64,000 bases of DNA from Niallia taxi. GTDB taxonomy: Bacteria; Bacillota; Bacilli; Bacillales; Cytobacillaceae. The translations under genes were made by a program, and so were the position numbers. Within the stretch, counting starts at the first letter, position 1. Every line of letters starts with the position of its first letter. The stretch spans positions 62,001 through 126,000 of the forward strand of contig NZ_RZTZ01000009.1 in the NCBI RefSeq assembly GCF_004005475.1, given 5' to 3'. This document shows, piece after piece, positions 34,786 to 43,612 of this stretch. Under the pieces are notes generated by a model. It was not told the DNA's origin, did no database searches, and saw only the letters and a program-made list of their open reading frames with translations.

Positions 34786-35127
34786 TCATGAATCTTCGGT
34801 TTCTCTTTTTTTGATTGCCTCATTAATAAGGGTAGCTGCATTCGTACAATATTCCTTCACCAGTGATTCTAATTCTTCCTTTGTTGGATTTGGTAAGGCT
34901 TCACTAACGGCTGTAAACTGTTTGACTTGAGATTTACCTCCTCCTAACATAAGACTTACCTCCACTACATTAGAATAGAAAAATCTATTTACCTCGACAC
35001 GATAACCATCTTTAAACTCATGTAGAAAATAAACTGTCTTCCTCACTCTTACCTTTTTTCTAAACCCAATTTCTCTTTCTTCTTTTTTAAAGGCTGTTTT
35101 CGCATAGATTGTTGCTATTTTGACCAT
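34786..35127 (-). CDS. Hypothetical protein divergent from the transposase
   Basis: 113 residues, with a basic, beta-rich first half (EIGFRKKVRVRKTVYFLHEF and YRVEVNRFFYSNVVEVSLML) and a helical second half PTKEELESLVKEYCTNAATLI. No signal peptide or membrane helix, family not recognised. Its start is 45 bases from the divergent transposase gene, so the intergenic region may hold one end of that IS. Confidence 0.45.
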   Translation of the reverse strand: MVKIATIYAKTAFKKEEREIGFRKKVRVRKTVYFLHEFKDGYRVEVNRFFYSNVVEVSLMLGGGKSQVKQFTAVSEALPNPTKEELESLVKEYCTNAATLINEAIKKRETEDS

Positions 35128-35172
35128 CTTTATAAGAGGTGATAAAATACTCTTTCAGGAGGCGGTTTTTCT

Positions 35173-36180
35173 ATGATGAAAGATATCTATGCCCATTTTT
35201 CGGATTTAACTAAAGATGAGCAAATTCAACTTTTTAACCTTTTAAAAGAAGATTTCATAGATAATAATGATGCAGATATGAAAGATGCGTTTACAATAAT
35301 TAGAGAAACCCGTTTTAAAGAGGGCTTAGGTTGCATTCATTGTGGAAGTGTGAAAGTTAAGCGTAATGGGAAGTACAGAGATAGACAAAGGTATCTCTGT
35401 CGTGACTGCGGGAAGTCCTTCAATGACCTCTCTAATACACCGATTTCTGGGACACGATATCTTGGTAAGTGGGCTAAATACTTTCAAATGATGGTAGAAG
35501 GATACACTCTACCGAAAATCGCAAAGAGGTTAAAAATCCATATCTCTACTGCATTTTACTGGAGGCATAAAATCCTTTTCGCCCTGCGTTCAATTGGATA
35601 TCAAATGTTGAAAGGGATTATCGAAAGCGACGAAACCTTTTTTAAAGAGTCTCTAAAGGGGAGGAGAACTTTGGACAGGGAACCTAAGAAACGTGGAGGT
35701 AGAGATAAAAAGAGAGGTATTAGTAATCTTAAAATTGCTGTTGTGGTCGCTCAGGACCGAAGTGGGCAGGTCATTGCTCAGAAGGCTGGAACTGGTCGAG
35801 TAAGAGCTGAAGAAATTGACGCGGTTATTGGAAGTTATATTGACCCGTCTTCTTTGTTGTGCACAGATACAGCTACCAACTACAAAAAATTCGCTCTTAT
35901 CAAGTCACTAAAACACGAACCCATCAATCTGAGCAAAGAGGGATATGTCAAAAAAGGCATCTACCACTTGCAGAACGTGAACAACTACCATAAACGATTA
36001 AAGGGGTGGATGGATAGATTTCAAGGAGTGGCTACAAAATATTTGGATAATTACCTTTATTGGTTCAGCTTCCTTCAACAAAGCAAGAAGTTGGCTGAAA
36101 AAGAACAGATAAACCAAATGCTCCTCAGTTCTTGTCAAAACTCAAATAATATAACTGTGAATTTCTTACGAGAGATATAG
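35173..36180 (+). CDS. IS1595-type (ISXO2-like) transposase
   Basis: 335 residues, ATG after AGGAGGCGGTTTTTCT. N-terminal zinc ribbon CIHCGSVKVKRNGKY to CRDCGKSFNDLSN (about 52-85), an HTH around MVEGYTLPKIAKRLKIH, then the ISXO2-like DDE nuclease domain beginning GIIESDETFFKESLKG, with DTATNYKKFALI and NNYHKRLKGWMDRF later. It looks complete. I could not find convincing terminal inverted repeats in the 45 bases before or the 33 bases after, so the element's ends are undetermined. Confidence 0.85.
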   Translation: MMKDIYAHFSDLTKDEQIQLFNLLKEDFIDNNDADMKDAFTIIRETRFKEGLGCIHCGSVKVKRNGKYRDRQRYLCRDCGKSFNDLSNTPISGTRYLGKWAKYFQMMVEGYTLPKIAKRLKIHISTAFYWRHKILFALRSIGYQMLKGIIESDETFFKESLKGRRTLDREPKKRGGRDKKRGISNLKIAVVVAQDRSGQVIAQKAGTGRVRAEEIDAVIGSYIDPSSLLCTDTATNYKKFALIKSLKHEPINLSKEGYVKKGIYHLQNVNNYHKRLKGWMDRFQGVATKYLDNYLYWFSFLQQSKKLAEKEQINQMLLSSCQNSNNITVNFLREI

Positions 36181-36212
36181 AAAAGCCATTCTGTTAAGGA
36201 ACGGCTTTAATT
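36181..36212. terminator. Terminator between the transposase and DinB genes
   Basis: Stem AAAGCCATTC and GAACGGCTTT with loop TGTTAAG, followed by a short T/A tract. Convergent genes meet here. Confidence 0.65.
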
Positions 36213-36213
36213 G

Positions 36214-36738
36214 TTATTCATTTAAGGAATTCTGAGACAACATTTTTCTAATTATTCTTATTTGACCTCTATGGTTAATTTCATCTTCAAATACGTGAAA
36301 CCAAATAAAATAGTTGTTAGATTGGTGGTTATCCCATATTCTGTTTTCGTACAACCAAACATCATCTAGATTAGCGAATTCTTTAAAAGTTCTATTTCTA
36401 ACTTCTTCTAGTTTGGCTATATAAAACTCTAAGGGATGTCCTTTGATATGTGTCCTGCCTTTATCTCCAAGACTGTATGGTGCACCCCATTCTTCCATTT
36501 CTTGTCCGTTCGGTTTCCGACCATCAAAAATCTCTATTTGAAACCCCTTTTCAACAGCAGCCATATGCAATAAAAGGGCACCGATACTATTACTATCCTT
36601 GCTCGGTAAATAGTCTAATTCGGCAGTCGTTAAGCCATTTACGGCTTCTAAAGTCGTTTTTCTAGCATAGTTCATTTGCGAGACAAGATGACCTATTTGG
36701 GAGCTAAATCCATCTAATTTTTCAATCTTAAATTCCAT
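36214..36738 (-). CDS. DinB-family putative metal-dependent enzyme
   Basis: 174 residues. Four-helix DinB/YfiT-type bundle with the metal-ligand histidines in ALLLHMAAVEKGF (about residue 57) and in YFIWFHVFEDEINHRGQIRII (two histidines near 148 and 157). The segment LDDVWLYENRIWDNHQSN fits the DUF664-like subgroup. Members act as thiol-dependent transferases or are of unknown role. Single gene, weak link to its surroundings. Appears full length. Confidence 0.82.
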   Translation of the reverse strand: MEFKIEKLDGFSSQIGHLVSQMNYARKTTLEAVNGLTTAELDYLPSKDSNSIGALLLHMAAVEKGFQIEIFDGRKPNGQEMEEWGAPYSLGDKGRTHIKGHPLEFYIAKLEEVRNRTFKEFANLDDVWLYENRIWDNHQSNNYFIWFHVFEDEINHRGQIRIIRKMLSQNSLNE

Positions 36739-37118
36739 AGAACTTGCACCTCATTTACTCGGATAGAAATCTGGATATCTTTTATAACAATAATACCATA
36801 AAAAGTAAATTTTATCCTTGTCTTTATTGAAAGCAACAATTCTTACGAAAAGAGCCTTTTTAAAATAGTATTTTTCCTCCATGGAATTTTTTCTCCTTCT
36901 AGAGTAAATCTAATTTTTGTTAGTAAATCAATTTAACATCATTTAAACAAACGTAAAAATTAACTATAAATTTAACTATAAAATCATAATTAATTTTATC
37001 ATAAACTTCCAAATGTGGTAAACACATAACTTATAAGTATTATTTATTAATAAAACTAACTTATATGATACTGTTAAGAGTTCCCAACTTTTTTTACTCT
37101 TATAAGGAGGTGTATAGA
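36739..37118. other. AT-rich intergenic stretch
   Basis: About 380 bases without a supported gene. It separates the divergent DinB and Xre genes and must hold both promoters. A run of TTAACTATAAA-type repeats occurs near 36960-36990, and the AATAAAACTAACTTATATGATA stretch near 37050 may be a promoter of the Xre gene. Nothing else recognised. Confidence 0.4.
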
Positions 37119-37481
37119 ATGAATGATCTTGTTAGAGTAATCGGAGAAAGAATAAAATACTTCCGCTTAAATAAAGGGTATACGCAAGAAAAACTAGCTG
37201 AAATCGCCAACATTCATTCCGCTTATATTGGTGGTGTGGAAAGAGCAGAGAGAAATATTTCTCTTGGAACATTAAATAAAATAACGCAAGCATTAGAAAT
37301 AGAAGCTAAAGATTTATTTAAACCAATTAGTGAAACGGAACAAATTATTAATAAGGACGTTTTGTTAACAACACATATGAACCTTTTAAGTTCAAGATCC
37401 CAGGAAGAGCTTATACTAATCCATGAATTAGTAAGTAATTTAGTATCTATATTGGATAAAAATCAAACTAATGAAGATTAA
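37119..37481 (+). CDS. Xre-family transcriptional regulator
   Basis: Start at ATG 37119, preceded by AAGGAGGTGTATAGA, is preferred over an upstream in-frame ATG; 120 residues. HTH_3 domain (about 4-62): IGERIKYFRLNKGYTQEKLA, IANIHSAYIGGVERAERNIS, LGTLNKITQALEI. A short helical C-terminal part follows (ETEQIINKDVLL, EELILIHELVSNL), as in SinR-like or plasmid/phage repressors. It probably controls its own promoter or the decayed genes downstream. Confidence 0.85.
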   Translation: MNDLVRVIGERIKYFRLNKGYTQEKLAEIANIHSAYIGGVERAERNISLGTLNKITQALEIEAKDLFKPISETEQIINKDVLLTTHMNLLSSRSQEELILIHELVSNLVSILDKNQTNED

Positions 37482-37513
37482 ACAGTAAAATTAGTGTATA
37501 GAGGGGATTGTTT

Positions 37514-37781
37514 ATGAAAGACCCAGGAATGTTAGGTTAAAGAGAACATACTCCTGTTCAAATGGGAGATTCAGGTGAAGGTATACAAATTAGATTTTGG
37601 TTTTAAGATAAATAAGATTCAGGTAAAATTGGTGTGAAAACTAGAAAATATCCAGGGGAATAGATGTAAGGATTTAGCAATTAATCCTCAATGGTGGTTG
37701 AATTTTGCTTTAAACAGATTTATATATCCACTTACTATTGGTATGGTTCATTTTTTATTCGAGTGGAATAATTTAATTTAG
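37514..37781 (+). pseudogene. Decayed small ORFs downstream of the Xre gene
   Basis: Starting at ATG 37514 the frame reads MKDPGMLG, stop, REHTPVQMGDSGEGIQIRFWF, stop. Further on, another frame gives INPQWWLNFALNRFIYPLTI and GMVHFLFEWNNLI before TAG at about 37781. The pieces look like fragments of one or two small plasmid proteins broken by stops and frame changes. I do not recognise the families. Confidence 0.4.
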
Positions 37782-37870
37782 CATGCATATATGTGTATTT
37801 TTCTACTCTACTTTAAAATAAATTATTTTCGGCAGATTTTCACAATATCATCGTGCTCTTTACGTTTTCA

Positions 37871-37918
37871 TAACAAAAAGGGATAAATCACTAGTGTGAT
37901 TTATCCCTTTTTGTTATT
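37871..37918. terminator. Bidirectional terminator
   Basis: A 46-base, nearly perfect palindrome (arms TAACAAAAAGGGATAAATCA and its complement around CTAGTG) with A/T runs on both ends. It overlaps the stop codon of the SH3-repeat gene on the minus strand. Confidence 0.9.
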
Positions 37919-39494
37919 TCTTTACATAATTACCATATATCCAACCAAAGCTTTTACCATCTTTGATTTTATACCAGTTGTTCTTTTTCTCGACTACTTC
38001 TACTACTTTATTTTTAGCCAAATGCTTATAAGTCTTTGCTTTTCCACTGTCACTTGTATGAACAGCGGCTTTATCTTTTGTTACTTTCATCTTGTATAGT
38101 GTATTTTGCGTTAGGTTAGTGGATACATATTGATTCCAAACCCAGCCATAACTTGATCCGTCTTTGATCTTATACCAAGTACCTTTTTTCTCTACTACTT
38201 CCACAATATTATTTTTGTACAAATGCTTGTATGTTTTAGATTTTCCACTATTACTTGTATGTATAGCGGCTTTATCCTTTACAATTCTTAAATCGTACAA
38301 TGATTGTGGTGTTAGATTAGTGGATACATATTGGTTCCAGATCCAACCATAACCTGTTCCATCTTTAATTTTATACCAAGTACCTTTTTTCTCTACAACC
38401 TCTACAATATTGTTTGTATAAAGGTGTTTATACGTTTTGGATTTACCACTATTACTCGTATGAACAGCAGCTTTTTCCTTAGTTACTCTTAGTTCATAAA
38501 GTACTTTTGATGGTACTTCTGGTGTTAAGTCAGTGGATACATATTGATTCCAAATCCAACCATACGTTGAACCATCTTTAATTTTATACCAAGTACCTTT
38601 TTGCTCTACTACTTCTACAATGTCATTCAGGTTCAAATGCTTGTACGTTTTAGAACTGCCACTATTACTTGTATGAACAGCTGCACTATCCTTTGTCACT
38701 CTTAAGTTATAAAGAACTGTTGGTACTTCTGGTGTTAAATCAGTTGATACGTACTGGTTCCAAATCCAACCATACGTTGAACCATCTTTAATTTTATACC
38801 AAGTACCTTTTTGCTCTACCACTTCTACAATGTCATTCAAGTTCAAATGCTTGTACGTTTTAGAACTTCCACTATTGCTTGTATGAACAGCTGCATTGTC
38901 CTTTGTAACTCTTAAGCTATAAAGAACTGTTGGTACTTCTGGCGTCAAATCCTTTGAAACATATTGATTCCAAATCCAACCATAAGTTGAACCATCTTTG
39001 ATTTTATACCAAGTACCTTTTTGTTCTACCACTTCTACAATGTTATTTAACTTCAAATGCTTGTAGGTTTTAGAACTACCACTGTTGCTTGTATGAACAG
39101 CAGCATTATCCTTAGTTACCCTAATTTTAAAAAGTGTCGGTAGATCTGTATCAGATCCCTCTTCATCTTTACTACTATCTTTAATGTAGACAGTTAAGTC
39201 TGCTTCCACATGATTATCATCCATTACAGCCATTGTAAATACTTGTCCATTTTTTGTAACAGTATCATGAATTAACCCGAATAGATTATAAGTTTTAGAA
39301 TCTGGAGCATAATATCCAAAAACTTGGTCATTACAAGCCCCCGATGCAGATGCTGGATTTGCTTGTGTATTTTTAGCAGCATCAATTGTCATAGTACATT
39401 GTGCTTTTTCTAACTCAGCCGCTTTAATCCCGATTGGTATTATTGTTAGAAAACTTAAAATAACTACCAATAGTATAGTAAGATGTTTTTTCAT
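37914..39494 (-). CDS. Secreted protein with six tandem SH3b repeats
   Basis: 526 residues with a signal peptide (about 1-26). A unique N-terminal domain (27-135) containing two cysteines (QCTMTID, GACNDQVF) precedes six SH3b units of about 64 residues, each with a V-T-K-D-x-A-A-V-H-T-S-N-S-G start, TYKHL, VEVVE(Q/K)KGTWYKIKDG and YGWIWNQYV. Bacterial SH3b repeats usually bind cell-wall peptidoglycan. No hydrolase domain is present, so it may be a wall-bound adhesin, surface-exclusion or inhibitory factor. The repeats are nearly identical in pairs, pointing to recent internal duplication. A family 1 leader lies 220 bases upstream. Confidence 0.85.
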   Translation of the reverse strand: MKKHLTILLVVILSFLTIIPIGIKAAELEKAQCTMTIDAAKNTQANPASASGACNDQVFGYYAPDSKTYNLFGLIHDTVTKNGQVFTMAVMDDNHVEADLTVYIKDSSKDEEGSDTDLPTLFKIRVTKDNAAVHTSNSGSSKTYKHLKLNNIVEVVEQKGTWYKIKDGSTYGWIWNQYVSKDLTPEVPTVLYSLRVTKDNAAVHTSNSGSSKTYKHLNLNDIVEVVEQKGTWYKIKDGSTYGWIWNQYVSTDLTPEVPTVLYNLRVTKDSAAVHTSNSGSSKTYKHLNLNDIVEVVEQKGTWYKIKDGSTYGWIWNQYVSTDLTPEVPSKVLYELRVTKEKAAVHTSNSGKSKTYKHLYTNNIVEVVEKKGTWYKIKDGTGYGWIWNQYVSTNLTPQSLYDLRIVKDKAAIHTSNSGKSKTYKHLYKNNIVEVVEKKGTWYKIKDGSSYGWVWNQYVSTNLTQNTLYKMKVTKDKAAVHTSDSGKAKTYKHLAKNKVVEVVEKKNNWYKIKDGKSFGWIYGNYVKK

Positions 39495-39704
39495 TATTGA
39501 ATTTCCTCTCTTTTCCCCTTTATTAATAACTATGTATGTATATATATGTATATTTTACTATTCCATCTAATAATTTTAAATACGAAATAGTAATAAAAAC
39601 ACAGGACTTTTTAACTATTTGTGTAAAAGTCATTTTATTTGCAATAAATAATATCGCTCAATATCCAGTGTACATCCTCTTAAAATACTCACCTCTCATT
39701 CTTT

Positions 39705-39835
39705 TTTGAACGCAAAAAAGCCTTTGAGTTAACACCTCTTTAAATACAAACGTAAATAAGAGTATGTTAGCCCAAAGGCTGCTGAGTTTATTAGTTGAGA
39801 CTGCTAATCTAAGTAGATTGCAAGAAAAAGTAAAA
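39705..39835 (-). promoter_or_regulatory. Family 1 leader/attenuator element, copy C
   Basis: Minus strand: GCAATCTACTTAGATTAGCA, then AACTAATAAACTCAGCAGCC, TTTGGGCTAACATACTC, a variable arm, and CTCAAAGGCTTTTTTGCG. Nearly the same as copy A except in the arm. The remainder of 39495-39973 is AT-rich and carries the AbiG promoter region. Confidence 0.7.
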
Positions 39836-39973
39836 TATAAAATATATACAATATTATTTTACTTCAATAGCTAAGTATTTTCAAATAGAAATTTTGAATA
39901 ATTCATCTAAAACCCTCTTATAAAGTATAATATATGTAACTAGTTATACTATTATCAGTGAAAGGATTATCAA

Positions 39974-40834
39974 ATGACTATCTTAGATAAAGAAAAAATA
40001 CAGGTAATTAATCTTCAAAACAACCCAAGTCTTAATAGTGAGCAAATTTATATCCCATCTAAACAAAGTGCCAACGTTTTGTTTAGATTTATGAACAAAT
40101 TAGAATTCCTAGAAGATATTATTTTAAAAAAGGCAATAATTCCAAGATACTACGAAGAGAAACTAGATTATTTACAACTTGATAGCCTAGAAAAAATCGC
40201 AATTCCCATGAGTTGTTTTTGTGATATCCATTTAAATAAACTTGCTCCTCACATGGAAAATTACGGATTATACGGGATAGGATTGAGTAAAGAATGGGGA
40301 ATTAAAAGAGGAATTCAACCGATACATTACGTTAATCAACATTCTAATTTACTATCAGATTTCAAAGAAGTTATTAATAAAACTCTTTCTGCACAAACGG
40401 AAGAAGAAAGAAGTACCTATACAGTTTATAACAATCTAATTTTACATCAATTATTTTATATGAAACCAATCGAAGGAGAAATGAGATATTCAGTTCAGAA
40501 CAAAAGTAAGTACGAAAAAAGAAATTTCCACGATGAAAAAGAATGGAGATTTATACCTAATATAAATGGAATAGATACAGATCTTCCCCTGGTTATTAGT
40601 CAAGACCATTTAAATCCCAAAAGTTATAATACTTATTCAGATGGATTACGCCATAAGCCGGAGTTGTGGCTGGATTTTGAATATGATGCCATTAAATATA
40701 TTATAGTGAATGATCAAGCAGATAGAAGTGAATTGATTTCATACATTGTCCATAACTGTAAAATAAGCGAAATAGAAAAGTACACCCTAATTTCAAAGAT
40801 TTTAGTTTTTAATGAATTAAAAGAGGATTGGTGA
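39974..40834 (+). CDS. AbiGi-like abortive infection antitoxin
   Basis: 286 residues, start after GAAAGGATTATCAA. The pattern IPMSCFCDIHLNKLAPHMEN, then YGLYGIGLSKEWGIKRGIQP and a late FHDEKEWRFIPNINGI, matches the AbiGi family, the antitoxin-like component of the two-gene AbiG abortive infection system first described in Lactococcus. It overlaps the next gene by seven bases, so the pair is translationally coupled as in known AbiG loci. The family call is from memory of motifs; a profile search would be decisive. Together the pair should stop phage spread by killing or arresting infected cells. Confidence 0.72.
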   Translation: MTILDKEKIQVINLQNNPSLNSEQIYIPSKQSANVLFRFMNKLEFLEDIILKKAIIPRYYEEKLDYLQLDSLEKIAIPMSCFCDIHLNKLAPHMENYGLYGIGLSKEWGIKRGIQPIHYVNQHSNLLSDFKEVINKTLSAQTEEERSTYTVYNNLILHQLFYMKPIEGEMRYSVQNKSKYEKRNFHDEKEWRFIPNINGIDTDLPLVISQDHLNPKSYNTYSDGLRHKPELWLDFEYDAIKYIIVNDQADRSELISYIVHNCKISEIEKYTLISKILVFNELKEDW

Positions 40835-42039
40835 TTATGTTTACAAATTTTGAAAAAGCATTTTTTAAGCAAAATGAAATAGATCAAAAAATCCCTGCCG
40901 AAGTAATGCAATCTTTAAATGAAAAATTACCAGAGGGGTTTGTTTATACAGACTTAGGAGAAGGAGCTGCCGGACTCTTACCTAATACCGGAGGCGACTT
41001 CCAGCTTTCAGGTTTTAGTGTTCAATTGCCAGCTGATCTCCCTGATGATTTAAAACCATCAACTTTCTTTGAATTAATAGAATATATGTATAGAACGCAA
41101 ACAAAAATTAAACTTATATCTAAAAATAATATTATAAAAATTAACAATAAAGAATTTGATATAGATGAATTACTAAAGCTCCCTTTTTCTGATTTGGAAG
41201 TAAGAGATTCTGAATTCTATATGGTGCCTAAACCATTTCAAAATCCCTTCAAAGTTATCCTAGAAAGTGATGAAGTTAAGCGGGAGTTTTTAATGAAAAG
41301 ACAACCATATCCACACATGCATAAAAGTCTATTCAAAAGTATTGATAATAGTGTATTAGAAATTTCTTATTTAATCGATGAAATAAATAATCAAATTAAA
41401 TTTAACTTTACATTAGATATTGATAAAACGAAGGACATCAAACAGTTGATAGAAGCATTAAAAATATATAAAGCTTGTATGAATGGACACATAAAAATAA
41501 ATAAACAACCACTACCTCAAGCAACAGATAGTAAAACTGAATTAACTTCAATCGATGAAAATATTAATTTCTGGGTAAAGGTTTTGAAACTCCAAAGCTT
41601 ATTAGGGGTAAATTTTATACCTACGTCAGAAATAAAACACAACGATGTTTTATTAGTCGAGGAACTTTATCGCTCCTTATATGAAAACAAGCCATTTAAG
41701 GAATATATTAAATTAAATGATTTAACCCTTAATGGAGTACGTGGAGTTAACCCTAAGGAATTAATAGATCAAAGCTTATCATTCCAATTTATAAGGAATA
41801 GCAAAAAAGAATTATTTGGTTGTGAAATCGAGCTTTTCAGCTTGATTGGCTACTTCGATTTTAAAGTTATTGGTGTTAATATATTAGATAATGATAAATA
41901 CATGTTAGAAACTGAACCTACACCAACAAAAAAAACCTTTCAGACAACCATACACTTTATCAATGAAATAAATGCTAAAAGGTACCAAGAAGAAAAGGAT
42001 ATGGATGTTTTTCAAAACGCAGAAGAAATAATTTTATAA
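40828..42039 (+). CDS. AbiGii-like abortive infection toxin
   Basis: 403 residues (a second in-frame ATG three codons in is also possible); ribosome binding site AAGAGGATTGG lies in the end of the AbiGi gene. The N terminus (FEKAFFKQNEIDQKIPAEVM, LNEKLPEGFVYTDLGEGAAG) resembles AbiGii family proteins. No enzymatic motif, signal peptide or membrane helix is obvious. Its position after the AbiGi-like gene with a seven-base overlap strongly supports the pairing. A terminator follows directly, so the two genes form a closed transcription unit beside a tyrosine recombinase. Confidence 0.7.
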   Translation: MVIMFTNFEKAFFKQNEIDQKIPAEVMQSLNEKLPEGFVYTDLGEGAAGLLPNTGGDFQLSGFSVQLPADLPDDLKPSTFFELIEYMYRTQTKIKLISKNNIIKINNKEFDIDELLKLPFSDLEVRDSEFYMVPKPFQNPFKVILESDEVKREFLMKRQPYPHMHKSLFKSIDNSVLEISYLIDEINNQIKFNFTLDIDKTKDIKQLIEALKIYKACMNGHIKINKQPLPQATDSKTELTSIDENINFWVKVLKLQSLLGVNFIPTSEIKHNDVLLVEELYRSLYENKPFKEYIKLNDLTLNGVRGVNPKELIDQSLSFQFIRNSKKELFGCEIELFSLIGYFDFKVIGVNILDNDKYMLETEPTPTKKTFQTTIHFINEINAKRYQEEKDMDVFQNAEEIIL

Positions 42040-42044
42040 GTTAC

Positions 42045-42082
42045 TGGACAGCAGATTACCTGCTGTCTTTTTATTTTTATAT
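42045..42082 (+). terminator. Terminator of the AbiG operon
   Basis: GACAGCAG ATTAC CTGCTGTC followed by TTTTTATTTTT; a textbook rho-independent terminator eight bases after the AbiGii stop. Confidence 0.9.
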
Positions 42083-42339
42083 AAATATATTATTTTTTAC
42101 GTTATTATTAACATTATAATTAAATATAAAAGTTATAATAGTTTATATATAATAGACAAATAAACTGTTTTTCTATATATCCCTAGATTATTATAATTTA
42201 TCTAATTAACTTTAAAGATATTATAAATGTATTAACTTTATATTTAAATAACAAAAATTTATTAAATATTTATTAACTTAAAATAAATAAAATAAAAAAC
42301 TATGCCTTTTATTCAAATTTTAAAAAAGAGGATAAACTT
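42083..42339. other. Extremely AT-rich spacer
   Basis: Almost pure A/T with many short TTATAATT-like motifs and no gene. It separates the AbiG operon from the recombinase gene and may contain the recombinase promoter and/or recombination site arms, but no specific site can be defined. Confidence 0.35.
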
Positions 42340-43506
42340 ATGAACAATTACCCTACTAATCACAAAATTACAAACAATAGTATAATTAACTTCGAAAATT
42401 TCAATAATACAAAAGAATTAACAACCTTTATGTTAAACGAAAAATTATATACAAGATTATTAGTAGAGACAGATTTTTTAGATAATCCCAATGCCCTCCA
42501 ATTTAGCGATCTAGAAATGATATATCTATTTGTACATAATAAAAAAGACATGAATGAAAAAAAGAACAGAATGACGAACACTAAGCAAGAGTACTTAAGA
42601 GATCTTTTAATTATTTATAAACAACTTTTAGAAAACCTAACTACTTTCCAAATTAAATTAAGCTATCAAGTATTGGGCCATGCTCCTTCCTTATTTCAAT
42701 CGTTAACTCATAGCAATTTAAGAAAGTATCAAGAATGGTTGTTAACAGCTCCTTTAGGAAAAGGCGGAAAGCCTTATGCAGCTGCAACATTAAACCGAAA
42801 AATGATTATCCTTAAAAGTTTTTTATCTTACCTATATATAAATGAATATATAAAAATCCCCTTACATGAAAAGATGTTAAGCAGCAACGTGAGGGATGCA
42901 GATATTCCAAATAGAGACCTTAGCTCAAATGAGGTTCTTCAATTACTTGACTACTTTAAAGGACACCCAATTCTTCATTGTTTTATTGCCGTCCTTTCTA
43001 CAACAGGCTTAAGGATTCGAGAATTGTGTAGTAGCCGGATTTCAGATATTACTTATCAAGATGGTGATTACTGGTTGAATGTAATGGGGAAAGGAAGGAA
43101 ACAACGAGAGGTTCTATTGCACCCTAATATAATAGAAGAAATTAGATTGTTTAGGATAAGAAGAAGATTAGAATTCAAACTAGATACTACCGATGATTCT
43201 CCTATTTTTACAACTGCTACCGGAAACCCTTATAACTATAAATACTTGTCTAACTACTTAACGAAGCATATTAATAAGGCCGACATTACATTTATCAAAA
43301 TACGCAGAACACCAATAACGCCTCACTTCCTGCGTCATGCTTATGCAATAATAAGTGCGGAGAACGGAGCAACATTAGAATCAATAAGTCCTAGTTTGGG
43401 CCACTCAAGCTATCGAACAACAGCTCGTTATTTAGAAAAACGACTATCACGTAAAAACAGTGCTTCTCATACATGGAAGAATTCAAATATAATTAATAGT
43501 CTCTGA
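42340..43506 (+). CDS. Tyrosine recombinase/integrase
   Basis: 388 residues, ATG after AAGAGGATAAACTT. N-terminal SAM-like core-binding domain (about 80-180), then the catalytic domain: Arg225 in TTGLRIREL, Lys251 in GKGRKQREVLL, His329/Arg332 in PHFLRHAYA, His355 in LGHSSYRTT and the nucleophile Tyr364 in TARYLEK. All active-site residues are present. It may resolve plasmid multimers or mobilise the surrounding defence-like genes. A bidirectional terminator follows. Confidence 0.92.
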   Translation: MNNYPTNHKITNNSIINFENFNNTKELTTFMLNEKLYTRLLVETDFLDNPNALQFSDLEMIYLFVHNKKDMNEKKNRMTNTKQEYLRDLLIIYKQLLENLTTFQIKLSYQVLGHAPSLFQSLTHSNLRKYQEWLLTAPLGKGGKPYAAATLNRKMIILKSFLSYLYINEYIKIPLHEKMLSSNVRDADIPNRDLSSNEVLQLLDYFKGHPILHCFIAVLSTTGLRIRELCSSRISDITYQDGDYWLNVMGKGRKQREVLLHPNIIEEIRLFRIRRRLEFKLDTTDDSPIFTTATGNPYNYKYLSNYLTKHINKADITFIKIRRTPITPHFLRHAYAIISAENGATLESISPSLGHSSYRTTARYLEKRLSRKNSASHTWKNSNIINSL

Positions 43507-43564
43507 CAAGGGATTAGACTTAGAACAATTAAATAGATGGAATTTATTTAATTTATTAAAAAAT

Positions 43565-43612
43565 ATAAACATAAAAGGGATTGCTTCTTTAGCAAACCCT
43601 TTTATGTTTATA
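43565..43612. terminator. Bidirectional terminator between the integrase and DUF3800 genes
   Basis: Stem AAACATAAAAGGG (43567-43579) and CCCTTTTATGTTT (43597-43609), overlapping the stop of the minus-strand gene. Confidence 0.85.

Noticed and set aside
42340-43506. Prophage integrase
   Set aside because: No phage structural, lysis or replication genes flank it and no att-like direct repeats were found. A plasmid recombinase is more likely.
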